A stretch of 64,000 nt of DNA from Arsenicibacter rosenii (lineage in GTDB: Bacteria > Bacteroidota > Bacteroidia > Cytophagales > Spirosomataceae): assembly GCF_001870735.1 (NCBI RefSeq), contig NZ_MORL01000003.1, positions 1 through 64,000 of the forward strand, given 5' to 3'. A model generated the notes under the pieces. The model was given only the letters and a program-made list of their open reading frames with translations, was not told the origin of the DNA and did no database searches. Of this stretch, positions 45,269 through 52,837 are shown in pieces (within the stretch, counting starts at the first letter, position 1; the number at the start of each line of letters is the position of its first letter). A program made the translations under genes and the position numbers.

Positions 45269-45886
45269 ATGCCAGCGGAATATATTCATATACATCCTCA
45301 GACACCCGAGCCCCGCAAAATCAGCCAGGTCGTATCGGCACTGCGCGACGGAGCCGTTATTATTTACCCGACCGATACCATTTATGGGATGGGGTGCGAC
45401 ATTCATAATGCCCGGGCCGTGGAGCGGGTGGCCCGTATAAAAGGTATTAAGCCACAAAAGAACGATTTCTCGTTTATTTGCTACGACCTTAGCCATATCG
45501 CCGATTATGCACGGGTCGACAATCAGGCGTTTAAGCTCATGAAGCGATTGCTGCCGGGACCATTCACGTTTATTCTCAATGCCAGTAATTCGGTACCAAA
45601 ATTGCTGAACACCAATAAACGGACGGTCGGTATCCGGGTGCCGGATCATGAAATACCCCGCCGGATTGTCCGGGAACTAGGAAATCCAATCATAACAACA
45701 ACCATTAAAGACGAAGACGAAATTATCGAGTACCCGACTGACCCGGAAATCATTTTCGAACGCTTTCAGCATCAGGTCGATATTGTGATTGACGGTGGTT
45801 ACGGCGGCAATGTGCCATCGACCATCATCAACGCAACCGACTATGATTTTGAAGTTGTCCGGCAGGGATTGGGAGAAATCGACTGA
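45269..45886 (+). CDS. Sua5/YciO family L-threonylcarbamoyladenylate synthase-like protein
   Basis: A 205-residue protein starting [15 protein letters not shown]; the longer frame from GTG at 45236 adds 11 residues from the promoter region. The YrdC fold is shown by [39 protein letters not shown] and [13 protein letters not shown]. Family members make threonylcarbamoyl-AMP for tRNA t6A37; the YciO branch may have a different role. Confidence 0.9.
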   Translation: MPAEYIHIHPQTPEPRKISQVVSALRDGAVIIYPTDTIYGMGCDIHNARAVERVARIKGIKPQKNDFSFICYDLSHIADYARVDNQAFKLMKRLLPGPFTFILNASNSVPKLLNTNKRTVGIRVPDHEIPRRIVRELGNPIITTTIKDEDEIIEYPTDPEIIFERFQHQVDIVIDGGYGGNVPSTIINATDYDFEVVRQGLGEID

Positions 45887-45916
45887 TACCGGTAGTTTCG
45901 GATTCACCCGAACGCT

Positions 45917-46948
45917 ATGCTAAAACTCTGCTTATCAGCACTAACCGTTTCATTACTTTTATTTTCCAGCTGCCAGAGCGGAGCAAAAGAATCCGGAAAT
46001 TCAGCTACAGCTGCTGATTCGGCGGCCACGGCACCCGCCAAAACAACGGAAGCTGCCGCTGCCGACACTACCGCCGCCACCACTGCGGCGGCCGACACAA
46101 CCCAGACCAGTGCCGGACCGCTTTCGCCGCTGGATTCGCTGGCGATGATCGGGCCGAAAATTACGGGCAACATCCTGCCGGCTAAACGGATTCTGGCCTA
46201 TTACGGCAACCCGCATTCGAAAAAGATGGGTATCCTCGGCGAATATCCGAAAACCGATATGCTGCGCCGCTTAGACGAAGAAGCCAAAAACTGGGAAAAA
46301 GCCGACTCACTGCCGGTTCAGAAAGCGCTGCACCTCGTCGCCACATCGGCCCAGGGCAGTCCGGGCAAAGACGGCAAATACCGGATGCGGATGTCGGACA
46401 AAACCATCCTGAAAGTAATCCGCTGGGCCGCCGAACACAATGCCATTTGTTTCCTGGATATTCAGGTAGGCCTTGCTGACCTGAAACCCGAGCTCGAACA
46501 CATGGAAAAATTCCTGAAACTGCCCTACGTTCATCTTGGCATTGATCCCGAATTTTCGATGAAAACCGGAGCGAGGCCAGGTTCTAAAATCGGGACCTAC
46601 GATGCCGATGATGTCAATACTGCCGTTCAGTTTCTCGACCGGGTTGTAAAAGAAAACAACCTGCCGCCCAAAATTCTGATTGTTCACCGGTTTACGCAGC
46701 GCATGGTGACTAATTACAAAAACATTAAGCTGAATCCGAACGTGCAGATTGTGATGAATATGGACGGCTGGGGGCCGCCGGTATTGAAGAAAGACACCTA
46801 CCGGGCCTACATACAAAAGGAACCGGTACAATACACGGGCTTCAAACTCTTTTATCACAATGACATCAAACGGCCGCCGCATAAGCTGATGACCCCTGCC
46901 GAGGTTCTGTCAGTGACCCCGAAACCCGTTTATATCCAATATCAGTAA
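45917..46948 (+). CDS. Lipoprotein with low-complexity linker and TIM-barrel-like domain
   Basis: A 343-residue lipoprotein (LLLFSSC, Cys19). Residues 20-70 are an Ala/Thr/Asp-rich linker (AADTTAATTAAADTTQT). The rest looks like a glycosidase-type alternating alpha/beta domain: ILAYYGNPHSKKMG, LHLVATSAQG, AICFLDIQVG, PYVHLGIDPEFSM, ILIVHRFTQRM, VQIVMNMDGWGPP and GFKLFYHND. I do not recognise the family. A late acidic pair DPEF plus the MDGWG segment could be catalytic. Confidence 0.65.
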   Translation: MLKLCLSALTVSLLLFSSCQSGAKESGNSATAADSAATAPAKTTEAAAADTTAATTAAADTTQTSAGPLSPLDSLAMIGPKITGNILPAKRILAYYGNPHSKKMGILGEYPKTDMLRRLDEEAKNWEKADSLPVQKALHLVATSAQGSPGKDGKYRMRMSDKTILKVIRWAAEHNAICFLDIQVGLADLKPELEHMEKFLKLPYVHLGIDPEFSMKTGARPGSKIGTYDADDVNTAVQFLDRVVKENNLPPKILIVHRFTQRMVTNYKNIKLNPNVQIVMNMDGWGPPVLKKDTYRAYIQKEPVQYTGFKLFYHNDIKRPPHKLMTPAEVLSVTPKPVYIQYQ

Positions 46949-47003
46949 TTTGCTTATCTGTGAATATTCTACCGGTTTTTAGCGGTTTATTTCAGGAACT
47001 TAG

Positions 47004-47058
47004 TACATTTGCAGCATAAACCTCATCAACAAAAACGGCACGCTCCTGTGCCGTTTTT
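47004..47058 (+). promoter_or_regulatory. Promoter and short leader hairpin ahead of the TauE-like gene
   Basis: TACATTTG (47004-47011) fits the -7 box. About 20 nt after the expected start, ACGGCAC (47035-47041) pairs with GTGCCGT (47048-47054) and is followed by TTTT, a terminator-like hairpin before any coding sequence. Transcription would have to pass it to reach the gene, so it may be an attenuator or the end of a tiny RNA. Confidence 0.5.
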
Positions 47059-47100
47059 CAAAGATAAAATAATCTATTAAGTCGATATACTTTATACATT

Positions 47101-48189
47101 ATGCAACCACAAGAGTTGTCATCGACCGAAACAGCGGACGGACAAACTACCGGAAAGCCGCTGCCATTCGATCTTAATGGACTAATAATCAGACTAGAGG
47201 GAAGTAATGCAACCACCCAGGCAGAGAAGATAAAATCTGTTTTTCCTGAGGCACAGATTGCCATTGATACTCCTCCGGAAACCAATTCGTTCAGCAATCT
47301 GCTGCGTCGCCGTAACCGGACGGAGATCGCAATTTATTTTTTTGCGGCAATCGCACTGATGATTGTCGGCCACCTGTTGTTCGATTATTTTACCGTAGAA
47401 CGGATTACGCTTCTGGCCGGACAGATCAATATCACACCGGATATTTTCTATTTTGTGATGGCAGGATTTGTGGCCCAGATGATCGACGGAGCTTTAGGAA
47501 TGGCCTATGGCGTGACGGCCACCACCTTCCTGACCAGCGTTGGGATCAGTCCGGTTTTCGCAACCGCCAGCGTGCATAGTTCCGAGATTTTTACGAGCGG
47601 TGTTTCGGGCTATATGCACCTCAAATTTGGTAACATCAACAGTAAACTCTTTAAGGTTGTCCTGATTCCGGGCGTCATCGGCGCGGCGTTAGGGGCCTAT
47701 TTTATTACGGCGCTGTCGGAACTGGAAGTCGTGGCAAACTACCTGACGCCGGTTATTTCCATCTACACGGCCATTCTCGGCGTCTTAATCCTGAAAAAAG
47801 CCCTGACGAAGCGGACCAAAAAACGCCCTGTAAAGCAGATTGGCCTGCTCGCCTGGTTCGGCGGTTTTGTGGATGCGATTGGTGGTGGTGGCTGGGGTCC
47901 GATTGTCAACTCAACCCTGATTGCGGCCGGCCGTCATCCACGCTATACCATTGGTTCGGTGAACCTTGCTGAATTTTTTGTGTCGTTTGCCAGTTCTGTA
48001 GTTTTCGCCCTCTATGCTGGTCTGGACAATTACGGCCTCGTGATTATCGGCCTGATTCTGGGCGGAATGATTGCGGCTCCGATTGCGGCCCATCTTTCGC
48101 GCCGCTTACCGGTAAAAACCATGATGGTATTAGTCGGAATCGTGGTCATCCTTGTAAGTTTGCGCAAAATATTAAAGTTCTTTTTTTAA
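47101..48189 (+). CDS. TauE/SafE family sulfite exporter-like permease
   Basis: A 362-residue membrane protein with a soluble N-terminal part (about 1-75), then about 8 helices with the TauE-type repeats AGFVAQMIDGALGMAYGVTATTFLTSVG and WFGGFVDAIGGGGWGPIVNSTLIAAG. Family members move sulfite or organosulfonates; its place at the head of the sulfate assimilation genes supports a sulfur-oxyanion role (inference). The N-terminal extension is longer than in most members. Confidence 0.88.
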   Translation: MQPQELSSTETADGQTTGKPLPFDLNGLIIRLEGSNATTQAEKIKSVFPEAQIAIDTPPETNSFSNLLRRRNRTEIAIYFFAAIALMIVGHLLFDYFTVERITLLAGQINITPDIFYFVMAGFVAQMIDGALGMAYGVTATTFLTSVGISPVFATASVHSSEIFTSGVSGYMHLKFGNINSKLFKVVLIPGVIGAALGAYFITALSELEVVANYLTPVISIYTAILGVLILKKALTKRTKKRPVKQIGLLAWFGGFVDAIGGGGWGPIVNSTLIAAGRHPRYTIGSVNLAEFFVSFASSVVFALYAGLDNYGLVIIGLILGGMIAAPIAAHLSRRLPVKTMMVLVGIVVILVSLRKILKFFF

Positions 48190-48237
48190 AGTCGATATCT
48201 GTCGGCGCAAGAAGCTGGCTGGTATCCTGTTAGTACC

Positions 48238-49431
48238 ATGAAAAAGCAGACCAAAGCCATCCGTACACAGACCAAAAAGTCACAGTACCGGGAGCACTCA
48301 ACGCCCCTGTTCCTTACCTCTAGTTTCACGTTCGAAACCGCTGAACAGGGCAAAGCGTTATTTGAGGAAACCGAAGAAGGCAACATCTACAGCCGTTTTT
48401 CGAATCCGAACGTTACGGAGTTTGTGGATAAAATCTGTATGCTGGAGAATGCCGAAGAAGGCATTGCTACGGCAACGGGTATGGCGGCGGTATTTGCCAG
48501 CATGGCTGCCTTGCTGAAATCAGGTGACCACATTGTGGCCTGCCGGGCCCTGTTTGGCTCAGCGCACCAGATTATTACCCAGATTCTGAATAAGTGGGGC
48601 ATTACCCATACCTACGTTGACGCAACAGCGACCGAAGCCGAGTGGGAAGCCGCTATCCAGCCGAATACCCGCATGGTTTACCTCGAAACGCCGTCGAACC
48701 CCGGCCTCGAACTGGTTGACCTGACGATGCTGGCCCGCCTCAAGGAAAAATACGGCTTTATCATCAACGTTGACAACTGCTTTGCCACGCCGATTCTGCA
48801 AAACCCGATTGACTTCGGTGCTGACCTGTCGGTACACTCAGCCACGAAGTTCATGGATGGTCAGGGGCGTGTGCTGGGCGGTATTGTGGTTGGCTCCAAA
48901 GAGCTGATTGCCCAGATCCGGTTCTTTGCCCGCCATACCGGTCCGTCGATGTCGCCGTTCAATGCCTGGACACTCTCGAAAAGTATTGAAACGCTGGAGC
49001 TCCGGATGGAACGTCATTGCAGCAACGCGCTGAAACTGGCCGAAGCCTTGGAACAACATCCGGAGGTACAATCGGTAAAATACCCGTTCCTGCCTTCGCA
49101 CCCGCAGTACGAACTGGCTAAAAAACAAATGCATGCCGGTGGCTCTATCGTTACCATTGAACTGGAAGGCGGTTTCGAACGCGTAAAAGCGTTTTATGAT
49201 GCCCTTCAGATTCCGTCCCTGTCGTCGAATCTGGGCGACACACGCACGATCGTAACTAACCCGAACACAACGACGCATTCGAAACTGAAACCGGACGAAA
49301 AAGCTGCCCTGGGCATTACGCCGGGCCTGATCCGGATCTCGGTGGGTCTGGAAGCGGTTGAGGACCTTATCGAAGACTTCTCACAGGCGGCTACCGTCTC
49401 GGCACAAGTGCTGAAATCGGCTGAAGCCTGA
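48238..49431 (+). CDS. metZ: O-succinylhomoserine sulfhydrylase (Cys/Met metabolism PLP enzyme)
   Basis: A 397-residue fold-type I PLP enzyme: YSRFSNPNVTEF near the N-terminus, ATATGMAAVFASM (phosphate binding), the cofactor Asp in INVDNCFATPILQNP, and the Schiff-base Lys in VHSATKFMDGQGRVLGG (about 207). It should join sulfide to activated homoserine, giving homocysteine. Cystathionine gamma-synthase is the main alternative; the VLGGIVVG and DGQGR context and the sulfate-reduction neighbours favour sulfhydrylase. AAGTCGATAT, also seen before the TauE gene, lies 39 bp upstream. Confidence 0.85.
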   Translation: MKKQTKAIRTQTKKSQYREHSTPLFLTSSFTFETAEQGKALFEETEEGNIYSRFSNPNVTEFVDKICMLENAEEGIATATGMAAVFASMAALLKSGDHIVACRALFGSAHQIITQILNKWGITHTYVDATATEAEWEAAIQPNTRMVYLETPSNPGLELVDLTMLARLKEKYGFIINVDNCFATPILQNPIDFGADLSVHSATKFMDGQGRVLGGIVVGSKELIAQIRFFARHTGPSMSPFNAWTLSKSIETLELRMERHCSNALKLAEALEQHPEVQSVKYPFLPSHPQYELAKKQMHAGGSIVTIELEGGFERVKAFYDALQIPSLSSNLGDTRTIVTNPNTTTHSKLKPDEKAALGITPGLIRISVGLEAVEDLIEDFSQAATVSAQVLKSAEA

Positions 49432-49465
49432 TTATTTACCACTGAATAAACACAGGTGCAATACC

Positions 49466-50179
49466 ATGATTGCAGAACCATCCTATACAATGGAAAGCCT
49501 GAGCAGCTACCTCGACGGTAAAACCGAAGTGGACGCGCTGCGTGCGCTGGCAGACCTATATCCCGGCAAAGTCGTTTTTTCGACCAGCCTGGGCTATGAA
49601 GATCAGGTCATTACCGACATGATCTGTAAGCACAACATCCCGATCCGCATTTTTACGCTGGATACGGGCCGGTTATTTCCGGAAACGTATTCGGTCTGGA
49701 AAAAAACCAATGACCGTTACGGTATTCAGATCGAAACCTACTTCCCGAACCAGGAAGCCACCGAAAAGCTGGTTACGGAAAAAGGCCCCTTCAGCTTCTA
49801 CGACTCGGTGGAGAACCGGAAGGAGTGCTGTTTTATCCGGAAGGTAGAGCCCCTGAACCGGGCGCTGAGCGGTAACAAAATCTGGATCACCGGCATCCGC
49901 GCCGAGCAATCGCCGAACCGGCAGACCATGACGCAGGTGGAGCAGGACGATGCGCATCAGTTGTTCAAGTTTCATCCGCTGATGAACTGGTCATTCGATG
50001 ACGTTAAGGCCTATATCCGGGAAAACAATGTTTCTTATAACCCGCTGCACGACAAAGGGTTTGTCAGTATCGGTTGCCAACCCTGCACCCGCGCTATCCG
50101 CGAAGGCGAAGACTTCCGCGCCGGCCGCTGGTGGTGGGAAGACAACTCCAAAAAAGAATGTGGACTTCACGCTAAATAA
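49466..50179 (+). CDS. cysH: Adenylyl-sulfate (APS) reductase CysH
   Basis: A 237-residue PAPS/APS reductase: P-loop-like VVFSTSLGYEDQ, the cysteine set CCFIRKVEP and CQPCTRA that binds a [4Fe-4S] cluster, and the C-terminal ECGLHAK with the nucleophilic Cys. The CC...CxxC set indicates the APS-using type rather than PAPS, which fits the absence of cysC here. Product is sulfite. The next gene is separated only by a hairpin repeat. Confidence 0.93.
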   Translation: MIAEPSYTMESLSSYLDGKTEVDALRALADLYPGKVVFSTSLGYEDQVITDMICKHNIPIRIFTLDTGRLFPETYSVWKKTNDRYGIQIETYFPNQEATEKLVTEKGPFSFYDSVENRKECCFIRKVEPLNRALSGNKIWITGIRAEQSPNRQTMTQVEQDDAHQLFKFHPLMNWSFDDVKAYIRENNVSYNPLHDKGFVSIGCQPCTRAIREGEDFRAGRWWWEDNSKKECGLHAK

Positions 50180-50238
50180 TTAGTGATTGAGTGATTGGGT
50201 GAGTTAGCGAATGCTTCACTCAATCACTCAATCGCTGA
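50180..50238. repeat. GAGTGATT-type hairpin, copy 2 (cysH-cysD gap)
   Basis: A 23-nt left arm (50180-50202, starting right after the cysH stop) and right arm (50216-50238) pair at 20 of 23 positions. Arms are tandem GTGATTGA-like octamers. The cysD ATG lies 14 nt beyond. Confidence 0.85.
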
Positions 50239-50252
50239 TTCACTCAATAAAC

Positions 50253-51155
50253 ATGAAACTCGACTATCTCGATCAACTCGAATCCGAAGCGATTCATATT
50301 ATGCGTGAGGTGGCTGGTCAGTTTGAACGGCCTGCCTTACTGTTCTCGGGGGGGAAAGACTCCATCACGCTGGTGCATCTGGCACGGAAGGCGTTTCGTC
50401 CCGGCAAATTTCCGTTTCCGTTAGTGCATATCGATACCGGCCACAACTTTCAGGAAGCCCTCGATTTCCGCGACTGGCTCGCCGAAAGCCTGGGCGAAAA
50501 GCTCATTGTCCGGTACGTAGAAGATACCATCCGTGAGAAAAAGCTGAAAGAGCCGACCGGCCGCAATGCCAGCCGCAACGCCCTTCAGACGTTTACCTTG
50601 CTGGATACCATCGAAGAATTTGAGTTTGATGCCTGCATCGGCGGCGCCCGCCGTGACGAAGAGAAGGCCCGCGCCAAAGAACGCGTGTTCTCCGTTCGTG
50701 ACGAATTCGGCTCGTGGGACCCCAAACGCCAGCGTCCGGAACTGTGGGATACCTACAATGGTAAAATCCACAAGGGCGAAAACGTACGCGTGTTCCCGAT
50801 TTCCAACTGGACCGAGCTCGACGTCTGGAATTATATCAAACGCGAGAACATCGCCCTGCCATCGATTTACTTTGCCCATGACCGTGAGTGCCTGCTCCGC
50901 GACGGCAAACTGCTGGCTACGGCCGGTGGCGTGATCCAGCGCGAAGAAGCCGACGAACTGGTAACGCGCCGGGTACGGTTCCGGACGGTTGGTGATATCT
51001 CCTGCACCGCTGCCGTTGAGTCAACGGCCGACACGCTGGAGTCTGTCATTGCCGAAATCCAGGCAACCCGCATCTCTGAGCGCGGCGAAACCCGCATCGA
51101 CGATCAGGTATCTGAAGCCGCCATGGAAGACCGCAAAAAGGGGGGCTATTTTTAA
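50253..51155 (+). CDS. cysD: Sulfate adenylyltransferase subunit CysD
   Basis: A 300-residue ATP-pyrophosphatase starting MKLDYLDQLESEAIHIMREV; the frame upstream of this ATG (to 50211) is translated hairpin repeat. PP-loop LLFSGGKDSITLVH (about 29-42), DTGHNF, GGARRDEEKARAKER and SNWTELDVWNYI are all present. With CysN it makes APS from sulfate and ATP. Confidence 0.97.
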   Translation: MKLDYLDQLESEAIHIMREVAGQFERPALLFSGGKDSITLVHLARKAFRPGKFPFPLVHIDTGHNFQEALDFRDWLAESLGEKLIVRYVEDTIREKKLKEPTGRNASRNALQTFTLLDTIEEFEFDACIGGARRDEEKARAKERVFSVRDEFGSWDPKRQRPELWDTYNGKIHKGENVRVFPISNWTELDVWNYIKRENIALPSIYFAHDRECLLRDGKLLATAGGVIQREEADELVTRRVRFRTVGDISCTAAVESTADTLESVIAEIQATRISERGETRIDDQVSEAAMEDRKKGGYF

Positions 51156-51156
51156 T

Positions 51157-51214
51157 TAGTGATTGAGTGATTGCGTGAGTCAGCGAAATCTTCACACAAT
51201 CACTCAACCGCTAA
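51157..51214. repeat. GAGTGATT-type hairpin, copy 3 (cysD-cysN gap)
   Basis: Left arm 51157-51179 and right arm 51192-51214 pair over 23 positions with a few G-U-type mismatches; same family as the copy in the cysH-cysD gap. The cysN ATG lies 22 nt downstream. Confidence 0.85.
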
Positions 51215-51236
51215 TTTACTCAATCTTTAAACTCGC

Positions 51237-52478
51237 ATGGACTTACTACGATTTATCACCTGCGGCTCTGTGGATGACGGGAAAAGTACCCTCATCGGCC
51301 GTTTGTTATACGACTCAAAATCAATACTGGCCGATCAGCTCGAAGCCGTGGAGCGGGCCAGCAAACATAAAAACGACGGCGAAATTGACCTGGCACTGCT
51401 GACCGACGGCCTGCGTTCGGAGCGTGAGCAGGGCATTACCATCGACGTGGCTTACCGGTATTTCCAGACACCGGCCCGCAAATTCATCATCGTCGATGCG
51501 CCCGGCCATATTCAGTATACCCGCAACATGGTGACCGGTGCCTCGAACTGTCAGCTCGCCATTGTACTGGTCGACGCCCGCAACGGTGTCGTTGAACAGA
51601 CACGCCGCCACTCGCTGATTGCGTCGATGCTGGGCATTCCGCACATTGTGGTTGCGGTCAACAAAATGGACCTTGTCGACTATTCGGAAGACGTGTTCTC
51701 GAATATCTGCATTCAGTATGCCGAGCTGGCCAAAAAGCTGAATGCGAAGCAGGTTACGTTTATCCCGATGAGCGCCCTCAACGGCGACAACGTGGTTGAT
51801 CCGTCGCAAAACATGTCGTGGTACGAAGGCCCGACGCTGCTGAATTACCTCGAAACCGTTGAGTTGGACCACGATGTAAACCTGACCGACGCGCGGTTCC
51901 CGGTACAGTATGTGATCCGTCCGCAGACACCTGACCTGCACGATTATCGCGGCTATGCCGGCAAAATTACCAGCGGTATTTTCCGCAAAGGGGATTCAGT
52001 AACCGTGTTGCCTTCCGGCGAAACATCAACGGTTGAAGCCATCGAGTTTTTCGAAGAGGTTAAAGACGAAGCCTTTGCTCCGATGTCGGTGATCCTGCAC
52101 CTGGCCGATGATATTGACATCAGCCGTGGTAACCTGATTGTGAAGTCAGACAGCCAGCCGGTTGTTAGCCAGAACATTGAGGCATTGCTCTGCTGGATGG
52201 ATACCAAAGAACTGAAAGTCGGCAGCAAGTATACGCTGCAACATGGCACGTTCCGTTCGCGCTGTGTCGTACGCGATATTGCCTACCAGCTGAATGTCAA
52301 TACCTACGAAGAAACAGAAGGCGTAGAAAGCCTGAAATTAAACGATATCGCACGCGTCGTGCTGAAAACGGCGCAGCCGATCAGCTTCGATCCATATTCC
52401 AGAAACCGTGTAAACGGCGGCGCCATCCTGATCGACGAAACATCAAATGTTACCGTCGGCGCGTTAATGCTAATGTAG
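51237..52478 (+). CDS. cysN: Sulfate adenylyltransferase GTPase subunit CysN
   Basis: A 413-residue EF-Tu-like GTPase: GSVDDGKSTLIGRLLYDS (G1, near 9-26), EQGITIDVAYRYF (G2), DAPGHIQYTRNM (G3), NKMDLVDY (G4), then two beta-barrel domains. It drives APS formation by GTP hydrolysis with CysD. No APS kinase domain is fused, consistent with direct APS reduction by the neighbouring CysH. Confidence 0.96.
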   Translation: MDLLRFITCGSVDDGKSTLIGRLLYDSKSILADQLEAVERASKHKNDGEIDLALLTDGLRSEREQGITIDVAYRYFQTPARKFIIVDAPGHIQYTRNMVTGASNCQLAIVLVDARNGVVEQTRRHSLIASMLGIPHIVVAVNKMDLVDYSEDVFSNICIQYAELAKKLNAKQVTFIPMSALNGDNVVDPSQNMSWYEGPTLLNYLETVELDHDVNLTDARFPVQYVIRPQTPDLHDYRGYAGKITSGIFRKGDSVTVLPSGETSTVEAIEFFEEVKDEAFAPMSVILHLADDIDISRGNLIVKSDSQPVVSQNIEALLCWMDTKELKVGSKYTLQHGTFRSRCVVRDIAYQLNVNTYEETEGVESLKLNDIARVVLKTAQPISFDPYSRNRVNGGAILIDETSNVTVGALMLM

Positions 52479-52700
52479 GGGCGACCCCACGTGGTCGCCC
52501 GAATCACGCAATCGCCGTGGTCGTCCGAATCACGTGGCCGCCCGAATCACGCAATCGCCGTGGTCGTCCGAATCACGTGGCCGCCCGAATCACGCAATCG
52601 CCCATATTGAGATTTGGGTGACCACGTGGGGTTGCCCCAGATAAACCCGATCACGTGATTGCCCGTTATAGGTTATAACCTGTAGTTATAACCTATAACG
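52479..52700. repeat. Intergenic repeat cluster after cysN
   Basis: Three parts: a hairpin GGGCGACC-CCACGT-GGTCGCCC (52480-52499) identical in its core to the terminator at 15905; a 43-bp direct repeat starting GAATCACGCAATCGCC at 52501, 52544 and 52587 (the last partial); and a perfect 15-bp hairpin GTTATAGGTTATAAC/GTTATAACCTATAAC (52665-52679, 52685-52699). A further variant GGGTGACCACGTGGGG lies at 52617. No gene fits. Confidence 0.9.
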
Positions 52701-52742
52701 AAAAGTGCCGGTCTGTTTCTTTCTGACTTCCCCCTGAGGCAC

Positions 52743-52800
52743 TATCTTTGCCACGACAATGTTACCCAAAAGCGCCGGAGCTATTCCGGCCTTTGTTTTT
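52743..52800 (+). promoter_or_regulatory. Promoter and leader hairpin ahead of sulfite reductase
   Basis: TATCTTTG (52743-52750) matches the -7 box. GCCGGA (52774-52779) pairs with TCCGGC (52785-52790) and is followed by CTTTGTTTTT. The layout (box, about 25 nt, hairpin with T tract, about 40-50 nt, ATG) is the same as before the TauE-like gene, pointing to a shared control. Confidence 0.5.
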
Positions 52801-52837
52801 AGAAATTACAATATAAACTCTATAGACTACATACCTT

